Shown here: positions 26,801 through 35,786 of the stretch, piece by piece
How the letters are laid out: each line of letters starts with the position of its first letter
Numbering within the stretch: the first letter of the stretch is position 1
From: Apoderus coryli
Taxonomy: Eukaryota > Arthropoda > Insecta > Coleoptera > Attelabidae
Direction: 5' to 3'
Assembly: GCA_911728435.2 (NCBI GenBank)
Contig: OU452205.1
Location: forward strand, 13,460,260 to 13,524,259
Length of the DNA stretch: 64,000 bases
Translations under genes and position numbers: made by a program
Notes under the pieces: model-generated
Told to the model about the DNA's origin: nothing
Database searches by the model: none
Seen by the model: the letters and a program-made list of their open reading frames with translations, nothing else

Positions 26801-29800
26801 TTTTTAAACTGTTTTAAAGTAATGAAGGAGACTGCCGCTTTTGTAAGGGTGGATTATGTCGTTTCCTACAAAAGAAGAAACTAAAAACGTATCGCTTAAC
26901 TGTTGACGCAATTGGTGAAACTTTGTTAGTGATGGAGAATGATAATTTTTAGGATGTAAAACATTGAGAATGAACGATTCACTTTTACGATATGTACGAT
27001 TTTTCTTAACAGGCGACCATTTACTTCGAAGTGCTTTATGCGGCATCATCGTTTATTGTTCAATGAATGCTGCTGTTTAGTTTCGGGCTTATACTCATCA
27101 AGTTATGATTCGTCTCCTGTTACGATCTTATTGATGTAATACCGAGATTGAGTGTATCCACCATTTCCCTTAATCAACCTTTTTTTTCTTGTAAAATTAT
27201 GGAAAAACAAATGTTTAATAGCAAATATTTATACAATATTGAATGTTAGTGTTTGAATGCCATACATGTTTCGGGACTAGACAATTTAAGTTTACTCGAT
27301 TGTTGACTTGCCATTGATGATGGGACTGGTCTAGTTCTGAATTCTATTAAATTTATTTTGCGGAGATTTGACTTTCATTCAAACACTAAAATTACAACTA
27401 CACTTAAGAATGGACTACGTTTTCAAATTAATATTGAATGCACAAAAGACGATTTTGAATTCCCTCACGAAATTCATCCTGGAGACAATGGCGACCACGA
27501 TTCAATTAAAAAAAAACAATGAAACGTTTACCATTAAAAACCTTAAATTTATGTCAGCTGATGTTACATGTGAGGTGTTTCCGTATTTCAAATTTTATCT
27601 AGTACTTCTGCCTTTTAACGTTTTACGACATTTATTAAACTTATGTATAATTTAAATCGAATTTTAATTTTTAACGTAATGTTACCAGCCACGATATATG
27701 AATACGTGTAAAATTTAATGAAATTATTTTCCCCTAGGTTTACCACAGCCATGAAACTAAAATACCATACCCGCAATCACACTGGGGAACGGCCTTATGT
27801 TTGCCCTATTTGCACCAGAGGATTCACCGTCAACACAATCCTGTTGCGGCATATGCGTGTTCATTCAGGTGAACGGCCGTACGTTTGTGTTACATGTGGA
27901 AAAGCGTTTTCACAATCCAGCACGCTTAACACGCACATGAAAGTACATCAAAACCAACAAACGACTAATAATACTGCAACGACGACAGTGTCCACCGCGG
28001 ATAAATATGATAGTAATAGAACCAGAGTGCCGAATAATGATGCCCAGAAGTATAATCCGCAACACCAACAACAGCATCGGTTACTACCAGCTCCAGACAA
28101 TGGTATGATGCATCATCAACCAGGTGAGAATTTTTTTTGTGAGATGTTAATTCTTATGACCAGACGACAGTTGATTTTTCCCCATTTTTATTCAGTTATC
28201 ATAGTATGTTTTCTTCTTATGACCTTATAATCAGAAACATGTTTACTCTTCAGATAAGTATTTATACTACATAAGGGCAATAATGTGTATTTTTATCTAC
28301 GGAGAATTATGCTTTATCTAATGGTTAACTCATCCGCGACGAGGTCAAATAGGTATTTCACCCATCATCAGTTTTTTCAATACAGGGATTTTGACAAGGC
28401 AAGTGGTTATGATAAAACTCACACTAAAACCGTGAAGGAATGTACCCACGAATTAGCGGGTGTCCTGTCAAAGATAATAAATCAATCTATGGAACTTGGT
28501 GTGGTGCCTACCAACATGAAGCAAGCTAGAGTAACACCGTTATTTAAAGGAGGTGACACTCAAAATCCAGAGAATAATAGTTCTCCCGGTTTTGTCGAAG
28601 GTTTTGGAGAGGGTTGTAAATGACAGGTTGGTCAGTTATTTAAACAACATAATTTTTTTTTATAAAGGCCAGTACGGTTTTAGACCATCTAGCGACACGG
28701 AGTCTGCTGCTGTGGATCTGATATCTGACCTGCAATTAAGAGTTGATGCAGGATTTCGTTGTGCCTTGGTGTCTTTGGATTTACGAAAGGCCTTTGATAC
28801 TGTCGACCATGCAATATTATTAAATAAACTGGAGAATTTGGGTGTCAGGGGTGTAGTATATAAGTGGTTTGAAAGTTACTTGTCTGAGAGAGTGCAGTGT
28901 GTTTCAGTGTCTGATGTGTTCAGTTCCATTTTGTCGGTCTCTTGTGGGGTACCCCAGGGCTCTATTGTTGGACCCACTTTGTTTCTTGTATATATTAATT
29001 CTTTAGCAAAACTAAACATTAAGGGAAACTTACGGCTTTACTTACAATACTCTGGCAATTCTGAGGTTGAACTGCTGAACGATATAAAAAATGATTTAAA
29101 TTCTATAAATAAATGGTTAATATCTCATAAATTAACATTAAATGTAGACAAATCAAGTCTTATGTTTATTGCAAAGAGCAAACCACGACAGTTGGGGCCG
29201 TTGCAGTTTGATGGGGGCATACTGGGCTACTCAAACGTTATTAAGTTTTTGGATTTGTACTGTGATGAGATTCTCTCTTGGGAAATTCACATCAATCAAA
29301 TAATTAAAAAGATTTCACCATCTATCGGTATTCTGCGGCGTTTGAGCTACTGTGTACCGACATATCTTCGAAGAGCAATATATTTTTCGTTGATTCATAG
29401 TCGTTTGCAATACATGGCAGTCGCATGGTACTCTACATTTGAAAGACTCCTTGGTCCACTTAGAGTTCTTCAGGATAGAGCTATAAAAAATTTGTACTCC
29501 CTGCCATATTTATCATACGAATGATTTATATAAAGATTAGGGTATACTGAGTCTGAATGATATCTACACATATCAGGTCTGTAGTCATATTCATCGCGTA
29601 CTGATGCGTGACCACCTCTCCAATCTTTCTTTAGAATATAGACATACATTTCATGATTATCAGACAAGAAATAGATTTGATGTTCACATACCTCTTGCAC
29701 ATTCAAATATATTAAATAGATCGATCCTGGTAAAAGGTGTCAAATTATATAATAATCTAGAATCTAGTATAAAGGAACTACAACCAAAAGCTTTTAAAAG

Positions 29801-32800
29801 GGTCTTAAAACGGAGTTTAAAGAGTTCTGCTTAATCGCATATGACTGTTTCCTTTTCTTTTTCTCGTTTTCATTTAATTTTGTATTTCATGACTAGTGTT
29901 TTGTTTTTTTTTTCTCTCTCATTATACTTTATAAATATGGTGTAGTTAGTTTATCATAATTAAGGGTTAGTTATAAGTAAAAAAACAAATTAAAATTAAA
30001 ATTGATATGTAAATGTAAAGGATGAACCTATGTGGAGTTTGTAAATTCTTTTTGGTTCAATAAAAAAAAAATTACATATAAAAAATAATTTAATGTAAAG
30101 CATCAGGTGGGACACTCAATGAATATTTTAGCTCCTCTAGTGGCGTGGATCTAAGTATTCGATGAATACATACTTGAATAGTATCGAGAGTTTTATAAGT
30201 TCATATTGGAATATTTATTTTCTTCGTTTCTACCAAAAATATTAAATAAAGTAACAGTAGTATTTTTAAGATTTAATAAAATTATATTAAATAACAAAAA
30301 AAAAACAATACAAACTATTTGAAAGTTATACAAGGTGTCCAGAAAGGGTATTTGTATCTGCGCTGTCCATGTAACGGCGCGGATGGGAGGAGCGCGAAAA
30401 AATTGGTGTTAAAAGGCGAGGTTTGGATTCAATTTCATAGGTAATAAAACCTGTGAAAAAGTTCCATTCTATTTATACACCTAACCTTAATCGTGCAGAA
30501 TTTAATGATCGGAATGCACAGAAGGACGATACCATCAGAAAATGGATTCGAATGTTTGAGAATACCGGTTCGAGTGTAAAAATTCACAATCAAGTTCGCC
30601 CGCGTTCTGTTCGAACCCAACAAACGATTGAAGAAGTAAGAGTTTCAGTGCGTCAAAATCCGTCTCAACCAATTCGCAAACGCAGTCAAGAACTTAACAT
30701 TAAAAAATCGCCGTTGCACAAGAAAGAAGAAGAAGAATTCTGTGTAATCAATGAATTTAATAATGTAATTCGATAATCTAATAATAGTTTTTCGAATTTA
30801 AATCAGAAAACCAAAACAAACCACCATTGACTTTCGTCATTGCTTTTCGACTGTTATTTTCAAATGTTGCAAAAGTAATAATCACATCGACACCTGCAAC
30901 GAAGACTGTCGTAACTCATTTTTGTTGAAACTGAGATAATCGCATTTGAAATTTTGAGTGGGAAACTTGCAAAATGAATTGAAGCAAATCTAAACAAAAT
31001 TCTTACCGTGGGGTAGATTTTGCATTTAAACTTCAAAATTAAGACATATTATGAAAAAATATATATTTTTTTGATATTAGTTATTTGTTTTTGATTGAGT
31101 TACTACAGTTTTCGTCGGACGAATATGTTAAATAATAAAAGATATCACCAATTTTGTATATAAAATTTAGGGAATCAAATTTGAAATTTGAAAAAATAAA
31201 CATATCTGAATATAAAACTTAAGTTATTTAGTGATTTAATAAGTCGGAATCTTCTTCCTTGTCGTAACTTGAAAGTCTCATTCTGTGGTCCTCGTTACTG
31301 ATCTCCCGTTTTTTTTTTAATCTTTTTTATATTTTAAGCAGGAATAAAAATGGTGATACATTGTGGGAATTGCGTTCGACTCCGTTAACCGTGAGGCTCT
31401 TTGGAGGATATTGAGGCTCAACGGATGTCCCCAGAAATTCATCCGGATACTTCGACTCATTCACAATAATATGAACGGAGAAGTTCTCAACAGCAGCGGA
31501 CCGGGAGAGCCCTTTCCAATAACAACTGGCGTAAAACAGGGTTTTGTCATTCCACCGACCTTGTCTTCGATGTTTGTGGGTCATTCAACTTATTAAGGAT
31601 CAATTGCCGGGGGGAATAGAGATCGTCTACAGATTTGATGGACTCTTCAACATCCGTAGACTGCAAGAGAAGATCGTATCCACATCAGTTATTGAGCCTC
31701 AATACGCGGATGACAATGTTGTCCTAGCTGATACAGAAGGGGATCTTCAATATATACTAAATGCATTTAACAGCGCATACAAGAGTATCGGGCTTGAACG
31801 GAATATAAAGAAAACACAGATTCTCGAGCAGCCTGCACCAAACACTGTAGCTGTCCCACCACATATTGGAGTTAACGGAGACAAACTTCAGAACATCGAG
31901 AGTTTCTCTTACCTCGACAGCATTCGCGCGGTGAACGAAAATATCGACGATGAAATTGAGCATCGTATAAGATGGACAAGCGCATCTTTTGGCCGACTGA
32001 GGACCAGCGTCTTCGATAATCATAACATCGACGTTCGAAGTAAGCTGCGAGTGTATAATGCCCTTACGTAAAGCTGTCTTGAACCACTTACCGGAGGCAT
32101 TTACAAACCCTAGCGAACTACCATCAACGATGTCTTAGAAGAATTCATGGAATTAAATGGCAGGACCAACGAATAAACATCAGCGTTCTAGAGGATGCCG
32201 AAACAAATATATAGCATTGAGGCGATGATTGTCCGGCAACAGCTGCGATGTACTGGCCACGTAATCCGCATGCCAGCGGAACGCCTTCCAAAGAAAATCC
32301 TTTATTCACAGCTTAAAGTCAGGTCATGAAATCAGGGAGGGCAGCAAAAGAGGTTCAAGGATGTTCTTAAGACCAACATGAAGAAGTGTGGCTTAGATGT
32401 GCAGAACAACTGGGAGCAGATCGCGAACGACAGACCGAGATGGTGGCATACCATTACGAGGGTCATCAAGTTTTTGAAGAGCAGCGTCGACAAAATGACG
32501 ATGCGAAGAGACAGCAGCGATGGGACAGCGCAGCTACAACAGCGGTGAATGGTGGTGATTGGGTGTGTCAATTTTGTGACAGGATTTGCGGATCGACGAT
32601 AGGTCTTTTGAGCCATCTCGGTTCACAACCTCGAAAACTAATAACAAGTACGAAGAAAATAGTAGTATCTTGACATAGATTCAACCGGTTCGAGATATTT
32701 TACGGCGAAGAGCATAGTAACTCAATATACGATTATATTCGCCGTAGGTTTTATTCACCAAGAAACTTACGATTTTTTTAATATATATTTCTGGTTGCCT

Positions 32801-33318
32801 ACTATTGTTTTCAGAGATACGACACTTTCCCACATCAAAAATATACACCTGATAGTTATGAATCTTATGATAACTCAATTTAACCAAAAACTGAGTTACG
32901 ACAGTCTTCGTTGGAGGTGTCGACATGTCAAAATCAAAGTATCGCAAAGTCTGACCGACACTATTGTTTTTCCCTACATCAGCGTTGGGAATGTTACGAT
33001 ATGGATAAATTCGATATTTTCTTTATTTCAGGAGTAGAATCCATACAGCGTATGTTACATCCCGACCAACATATCGTAGTCCATGAAAATGCCAACAATA
33101 CACGATTACTACACGATCCCGCGAACCTTCTTTCGGACACATCGAAGATCTTCATAAAAGACACCCGAGTCATTGATCCTACAGCGCAACAACATAACAA
33201 CCATCATCAGCACCATCATACTCATCACCAACCGGGCGTGAGACTGTTAACTACAACGATCACGGACAACCGCTCGATATTGTGTAACGAAAATCTGGAC
33301 GTTTGTTATTTACTGTAA
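8803..33318 (+). CDS. ZAD-C2H2 zinc-finger protein, seven coding exons
   Basis: A nuclear DNA-binding protein, probably a transcriptional regulator. Exons: 8803-8982, 11698-12166, 14598-14911, 18639-18873, 23337-23541, 27738-28123, 33032-33318. All boundaries are GT/AG, phases agree, and the total is 692 codons including stop (691 residues). The N-terminal ZAD domain (an insect dimerisation module) has Cys23/Cys26 in CRTC and Cys72/Cys75 in ICIQC. An acidic, serine-rich linker follows (MSSDESDEDD). Eleven C2H2 fingers run from about residue 230 to 538, several joined by TGERP-type linkers; fingers 4 and 9 are split by introns. The tail is polar, with a His-rich run encoded in the last exon. 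The ATG at 8803 is the first in frame; upstream in-frame codons use TTG only. No specific orthologue is recognised. Confidence 0.92.
10288..10822. mobile_element. MITE-like element with about 150 bp inverted arms
   Basis: The left arm from about 10289 (GGGTGTTTCAGAAAGAC, then a GAATTGGGGACATCTAATCATG segment) is matched in reverse complement by the right arm ending TGAAACACCCTGTATA near 10822. Both arms also carry the inner segment with GATGACTGCCTGAGGA and its complement. The middle (about 10445-10670) has no coding potential. Ends of the form TA-CAGGGTGTTTC resemble the mariner-like MITE ends seen across this window. Confidence 0.7.
10830..11210 (+). repeat. Interspersed repeat, second copy at 24.2-25.1 kb
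   Basis: This stretch (GTTCCAACTAATTTACTGG near the start, TTTAGCTCAATTGGTTAAAG and GCGCTATCGTGGAAGAAT towards the end) is matched piece by piece at 24219-24348 and 24930-25075. It is therefore a dispersed repeat. The copy here is uninterrupted. Its open frame (10887-11204) shows no recognisable domain. Confidence 0.65.
12400..12960 (-). pseudogene. Degenerate mariner transposase
   Basis: Minus-strand translation near 12940-12840 gives AWHKCFKNGRTSI, then RCGRPSTT and NVARV. This matches the mariner helix-turn-helix block WHxRFxxGRxSLEDxxRxGRPSTS. Further downstream (about 12500) the translation KTDFENCF resembles the C-terminal xxDFQxCFxxW block. Many stops and frameshifts separate them. 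It sits in intron 2 of the zinc-finger gene. Confidence 0.55.
13045..13656. mobile_element. Foldback element with about 110 bp terminal inverted repeats
   Basis: The left arm runs from TGAAAAATAATTTAATGGC (13045) through ACCTACACAAGGAATTTTG and CAGGGCCTCAGTCTAATTC to about 13155. The right arm from about 13548 is its close reverse complement, ending at 13656. The middle has no recognised coding region. An isolated arm of the same family lies at about 21175-21250. No clear target-site duplication was seen. Confidence 0.75.
13660..14597. other. End of zinc-finger gene intron 2; unrecognised lysine-rich minus frame
   Basis: A minus-strand frame (14291-13953) encodes a lysine-rich peptide with a NRRKEYKAPKPIPCKD segment and no matching splice sites. 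It may be a transposon remnant but I do not recognise the family. Nothing else is supported here. Confidence 0.35.
15058..15255. mobile_element. Short TIR element remnant
   Basis: It starts TATACAGGGTACGCCAAAA and ends AATGGAACACCCTATA. The outward-facing CAGGGT/ACCCT ends match the common TA-CAGGGTG MITE type of this window. It has no coding content. Confidence 0.5.
15660..17470 (-). mobile_element. Jockey/CR1-like LINE fragment, reverse transcriptase degenerate
   Basis: Minus-strand pieces of one non-LTR ORF2 lie in order. First is GAGPDEIPPIFLRNC with a FKKGDKSDV segment (17055-16873). Next is the RT core SGVPQGSHLGPLLFNLFVNDI followed by FVDDLKIYR (16629-16198), where the catalytic motif reads FVDD instead of FADD. 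Last is a post-RT domain with LLNYQVHCPELLAKV (15988-15719). Frameshifts and stops break the frame, so it is inactive. It lies in intron 3 of the zinc-finger gene, antisense to it. Related pieces are at 36710-37260 and 42180-43060. Confidence 0.85.
17509..17690 (+). pseudogene. Helix-turn-helix transposase fragment
   Basis: The 62-residue frame contains MLVRWYNAGISLRQF and ATISSIVNQFQRHGCVK. This resembles the N-terminal HTH of DUF4817-type mariner-like transposases (VRWYxAGxS...tIxxIVxxFxxxGsV). It stops abruptly where an RTE fragment begins, so the junction marks an insertion or rearrangement. Confidence 0.4.
17690..18150 (+). mobile_element. RTE-like LINE fragment (post-RT region)
   Basis: Sequence from about 17690 closely follows the RTE-like copy at 31790-32330: NIKKTxIL, then an internal deletion, then IRWASASFGRLRT, HNIDVRTKLRV and the RCTGHVIRMP...RLPKK block. 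The reading frame is broken in several places. This copy covers only the region downstream of the catalytic motif. Confidence 0.7.
19172..21021. mobile_element. 1.85 kb near-perfect palindrome (foldback element), TA flanks
   Basis: The left arm (19172-20026) and right arm (20164-21021) are near-identical reverse complements around a 137-base loop. The outer ends read CAGGGTGAGTCACGAGG and its complement, each flanked by TA (19170-19171, 21022-21023). Mirror-image frames at 19767-19576 (-) and 20426-20617 (+) encode 63-residue peptides that differ at only 3 positions, which shows how recent or well preserved the arms are. Each arm also contains inner CAGGGTGAATT-type ends in both orientations, so the arm itself looks composite. 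No transposase motif was found. It lies in intron 4 of the zinc-finger gene, so it is transcribed as a long hairpin. Confidence 0.85.
21148..21350. repeat. Inverted repeat with hammerhead-like CTGATGA...GAAAC motif and a solo foldback arm
   Basis: GTTGGATATGGGCTAAAT and TATTGCCAACG at 21148-21180 are matched in reverse by CGTTGGCAATAACAC and ATTTAGCCCATAACCAAC at 21297-21345. Between them lies a piece of the 13045-13656 foldback family (GGTTTTACCTACACTAGG), then CTGATGATGATGT, a 4-5 nt loop, and ACATCGAAACG (about 21280-21302). The latter motif resembles the signature found near Penelope-like element ends. Confidence 0.6.
21720..22440 (-). mobile_element. 3' end of a non-LTR retrotransposon (LINE)
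   Basis: On the minus strand near 22030-21965 the translation reads FKIKLKNFLIDNAFYSLQEY, the typical C-terminal tail of Jockey/CR1-like ORF2 proteins (FKKxLKxxLLxxxFYSxxEF). Upstream is a frame at 22433-22206. A long AT-rich 3' region without genes follows to about 21720. No RT core is present. Confidence 0.55.
24109..24165 (-). pseudogene. tRNA-like 3' half (tRNA-Ala-like)
   Basis: On the minus strand GCGCTTTGCATGCGTAAG is followed by GAGTTCGAATCCC and AGCTCTGGC, then a T run. This looks like an anticodon arm with TGC, a T arm with the invariant TTCGAAT loop, and a 3' acceptor strand. The matching 5' acceptor strand and D arm are not convincing. It is more likely a tRNA-derived fragment or SINE head than a working tRNA. 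Confidence 0.45.
24219..25090 (+). repeat. Older interspersed repeat split by a later insertion
   Basis: 24219-24348 and 24930-25075 align in order with the uninterrupted copy at 10830-11210 (shared TCTCGAGA, CCTATCGCTG, ATCACTCGACC, then TTTAGCTCAATTGGTTGAAG and GCGCTATCGTGGAAGAAT). Between them sits the 24361-24920 insert. Confidence 0.65.
24361..24920. mobile_element. Penelope-like inverted-repeat insertion with 12 bp target duplication
   Basis: Two arms of about 210 bp face each other (24361-24572 and 24676-24885). The inner arms carry CTGAGGAAGTTACTAATTAG, then TAAC(G/T)AAACGTCG, in opposite orientations. This is a stem-forming motif like those at Penelope-like element ends. The insert is bounded by the direct repeat TGAAAATTTTAA at 24349-24360 and 24921-24932, which I read as the target-site duplication. 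No reverse transcriptase or GIY-YIG sequence is present, so it would be a terminal-repeat-only copy. Confidence 0.65.
25090..25860 (+). pseudogene. Tc1-like transposase relic
   Basis: Plus-strand translation gives TGRPRSTNAREN, then WANVLFTD (first catalytic Asp region), GTVWGRICLGARTELVV, then MDWPACF and SRRMTAVI. Intact Tc1-family proteins have WxxVLFTDES, VMVWGGICLGART, MDWPxxSPDLNPIE and MxRRxxAVI at these points. Frameshifts and stops are frequent, and the second and third catalytic residues cannot be placed. It lies in intron 5 of the zinc-finger gene. Confidence 0.75.
26640..27135 (-). pseudogene. Mariner transposase relic
   Basis: Minus-strand translation near 27130-26990 gives INKIVTGDES (the catalytic VTGDE motif), then a YKPETKQQHS segment and HFEVNGRLL. 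This fits the GDExW...PETKQQSxxW block of mariner transposases. Downstream sequence to about 26640 is too decayed to align confidently. Terminal repeats were not found. Confidence 0.55.
28390..30075 (+). mobile_element. LINE ORF2 with reverse transcriptase, catalytic site lost
   Basis: The frame at 28553-29524 encodes RT blocks: NDRLVSYLN, GQYGFRPSSDTESA, LDLRKAFDTVDH, CGVPQGSIVGPTLFLVYIN and HKLTLNVDKSS. The catalytic YADDT block is replaced by LYLQYSGNSE, so both aspartates are missing. Upstream (28390-28620) KASGYD and ARVTPLFKGGD lie in another frame. Downstream (29604-29834) is the C-terminal region with FxxxLKRSLKSSA. A 3' AATAAA and A-run near 30058-30075 mark the element end. It is sense-oriented in the last intron of the zinc-finger gene and inactive. 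Confidence 0.88.
30330..30776 (+). pseudogene. Truncated DUF4817-like mariner-type transposase, N-terminal domain
   Basis: A short frame reads DTIRKWIRMFENTGSSVK, then RPRSVRTQQTIEEVRVSVRQNP, ending KKSPLHKK. This is the HTH/HTH region of insect transposases with WxRxFEETGSV...PRxVRTxExVExVRxAVxxSPxxS. It begins shortly after a terminal-type motif (AAGGTGTCCAGAAAGG near 30332). It stops before any catalytic residues. Confidence 0.65.
31345..32660 (+). mobile_element. RTE-like LINE ORF2 remnant with C-terminal zinc knuckle
   Basis: Blocks in order: AFDSVNREALWRILRLNGCP, TTGVKQGFVIPPTL, then QYADDNVVLADTEGDLQYIL with an intact YADD, and KTQILEQP. The thumb/C-terminal part follows: RWTSASFGRLRTSVFDNHNI, QQLRCTGHVIRMPAERLPKK and NDRPRWW. 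At the end is a CQFCDRIC...LLSHLGS C2H-type finger. Reading frames change at about 31590 and after 32070, so it is not translatable. Two other fragments of the same family are in the window (17690-18150 and 49155-49745). Confidence 0.85.
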
Positions 33319-33579
33319 CACTAGCAATCCTATTAGTCATTGAAACCATTTTTTAATATATTAAGTTATTACAGAAATTATTAGCCAATCGTATTAATTT
33401 ATTTAAAAAGGTTTTAAAAACAAATACCTAACTAATATAGGAAAACTTTATGTTGGGCGTGTTATAAATTTGACGTTGGGCGACTTTGGAATCTTCCCTG
33501 AGGTCTTGTCGTTGGACATCTATTTCACAACTTTTTTATATTGCTTGTTTTTTTCGGCGTTGTGCCTCATTTGCTTAGG

Positions 33580-33825
33580 GTTAGTGTGTGATCCAAATTT
33601 CCAACATTTACGAAGAGCTTATACTAGCACGAGACATAACTAAAAGTCTTGTTACTTTATGTAACAAGCAATTCATTAATAAAGCCTCCCGCAAGGGATT
33701 CGGGCGTGTCTAGTGTTGGCAATAGGATATGATGGAGTTGAAGCTCCTCGTCCGGTCATCGTTTGTGTTTCACCGGGCATATTGCCTGCTCACACTAGAT
33801 GTCGCCAAAAACATCTCTTTATCAT
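33580..33825. repeat. Dispersed repeat, related copy at 54185-54485
   Basis: CCAAATTTCCAACATTTACG, then AAGAGCTTATACTAGCA, and TTGCCTGCTCACACTAGATG, then TCGCCAAAAACATC, recur at 54370-54480, where the second block is in the opposite orientation. The complementary pairs CTTTATGTAACAAGCAATT and ATTGCTTGTTACATAAAG link the two loci further. It is a probable short TIR transposon family without coding capacity. Confidence 0.6.
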
Positions 33826-34562
33826 TAATCTATTAAAGTTATTAATATATTTAAAGTATAAAAAATAAAAAAAAGACAACTTTTGAAGATTTTATTTAAA
33901 AATTTCAAGTAGAGACTGCCATCAATACAAGATAACAAAATATAAAACAGGTACAATAAATAAAAAATGTTCAAACAATTAATAATATATACATAAAATG
34001 TGGTTTTTGCATCATGTGTAAATCTATGATTGTAATAATTAGCTAAACTTATACTAAAATAATTAAATGCTAGTATTCCCTATTTATCAATAGCTCTTAT
34101 ATCTATAACAACGCTGTCACGCTTAGTCTTCGTCTAAATATTTATTGATACTGAGGCATATATTATGTATTATAATAGTTTATGCACTTCGGGAATTAAA
34201 ATGGTAGTTTTAATCCCTAATTTCAAACTTTAAGTGTCTGAAATTAGGCACTTTTAATTCCTAGGGATCAAAAGTAAAATATTTATCAGGAGTTGATGAA
34301 TCAACAATATAAAAACTTGACAATAACCTTCATGACATTTTATAAATAAGGCAGAATTGTACAACCTTTTCGTTTCGGGATAAAAAGAGTCCCTTTTGTC
34401 CCTAGGTGTATAATATACTAGTATTATAGAATGGATAGCTATTTAGTGGCAGCTATAAAAACATAACTATGGGAATTGGAAAATAATACTAATATCTTAA
34501 TTCGAGTTGTATACGATAGTTTGTCTATGAATCACTTATAATAATCAAAAATAATAGTTATT

Positions 34563-34845
34563 AGCTTCGTTCGAAGACACGATTCTGAACTGGTTCTAGT
34601 TTTCTACGCTTGCGCAGTTTGCTTTTCTGCACTCGCGGCAAAAAAATTAACGAACTACTAGTAATAGATGCAAACAGTTTGCCGTTCGCATACGGAAGCA
34701 GTTCGTTACCGCTTCCGCGAGTCTATTTTGCGTTCGTGGTGAGGCAAGATTACGAATGCGTTTCGAACAACGCCTGCGCCTTAAAACAAGTTCTATGATG
34801 TCACGATTCAGGAATCAGGAAAAAATCGTTTCCGCGAACGAACCT
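34563..34845. mobile_element. Short TIR element (MITE), deletion derivative of the 54834-55653 element
   Basis: The left end AGCTTCGTTCGAAGACACG and right end CGTTTCCGCGAACGAACCT are inverted relatives. About 100 bases on each side match the two ends of the larger element at 54834-55653 (GAACTGGTTCTAGTTTTCTA and the GCGCAGACGCGGTTCGGAAC side). It has no coding capacity. Confidence 0.7.
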
Positions 34846-35011
34846 ATTTATTAAACATGATATTTAATTTGAAATCTGTGTTATAAAATATTTTTATTCT
34901 CAGATGTAATATGATACAAATTAGTCGAAATCCTTTTTCTTTTGGCTTTATAATAAATCTATTGAAAAACTTCTTTTACCAGTTCACCAAAATACTTTTT
35001 TAATCTCGAAG

Positions 35012-35248
35012 GTGGTAAAACGAGTTTTACGCCACAAGTACTGCTTACACTACAATGACACTGCACCATACATAATCATTATAAAAAGTAAATCGGGAAA
35101 TGTAGGAAACCTACACTCAAATAAAATAGGAAGAATACTCAATGACGTTCGAAAACATCTCATATTACGACGCGAAGCAAAGGTTCCAAACACTAAGAAA
35201 AAAAACGGATTAACCCAAATGAAATTAACATGCACAATGGACAATTAG
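35012..35248 (+). pseudogene. LINE ORF1 (gag-like) fragment
   Basis: The frame includes APYIIIIKSKSGNVGNLHSN, then KIGRILND. This resembles the conserved GPYxVxVxSxxxNIGxLHPxxxGKLL block of insect non-LTR ORF1 proteins. No zinc knuckles follow. The assignment rests on this block only. Confidence 0.4.
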
Positions 35249-35786
35249 GTAAATATCAAAGAAACTATCCGAACTTAAAAAAAAGAAGCGATAAAGTTCA
35301 AATCCTATTGTATGTTTAACCCAACCTGTAAATAAAATAACAAAAAAGGCACGGACAAGTGAAATGGATTTCAAAGAGTGTAAAATGGATGGTTGTGGGC
35401 TGATCTGACTCAGCAAGAGTGAAATAAGAGAAGAAAGGATGAAAGAAGTGGAATTAAGATAATAGTATTTTCTAATTCTGATACTCATGTCTTATATTAT
35501 AATTAATGAATAATAGCTGCCATTAAATGTTCAGTTCAGAATAAACAATTAATTATAATATATACTTATTTTGTGCCTCAGTATCAACTATTTAGACAAA
35601 GACTGACAGGTGGATGCGTTGTCATTTTGTAAAGATATAAATAATTACCTTACATATAAATTAATCTCTAAATATTTTCTAATTACACTCATTCACATAA
35701 TAAAAAAATAAAGGTATATTTTTGCATATTTCCAGTTTTCTTTGTAACGAAAATCAGTTAATAAAACCCATAAATTTCCTATTGCA

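Larger units (their letters stand above)
33319..35786. other. Intergenic region between the zinc-finger gene and STN1 (tail to tail)
   Basis: It holds the zinc-finger gene 3' UTR, the repeat at 33580-33825, the MITE at 34563-34845 and an ORF1-like fragment at 35012-35248. The remainder is AT-rich without supported genes. Both flanking genes end here (convergent). Confidence 0.6.
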
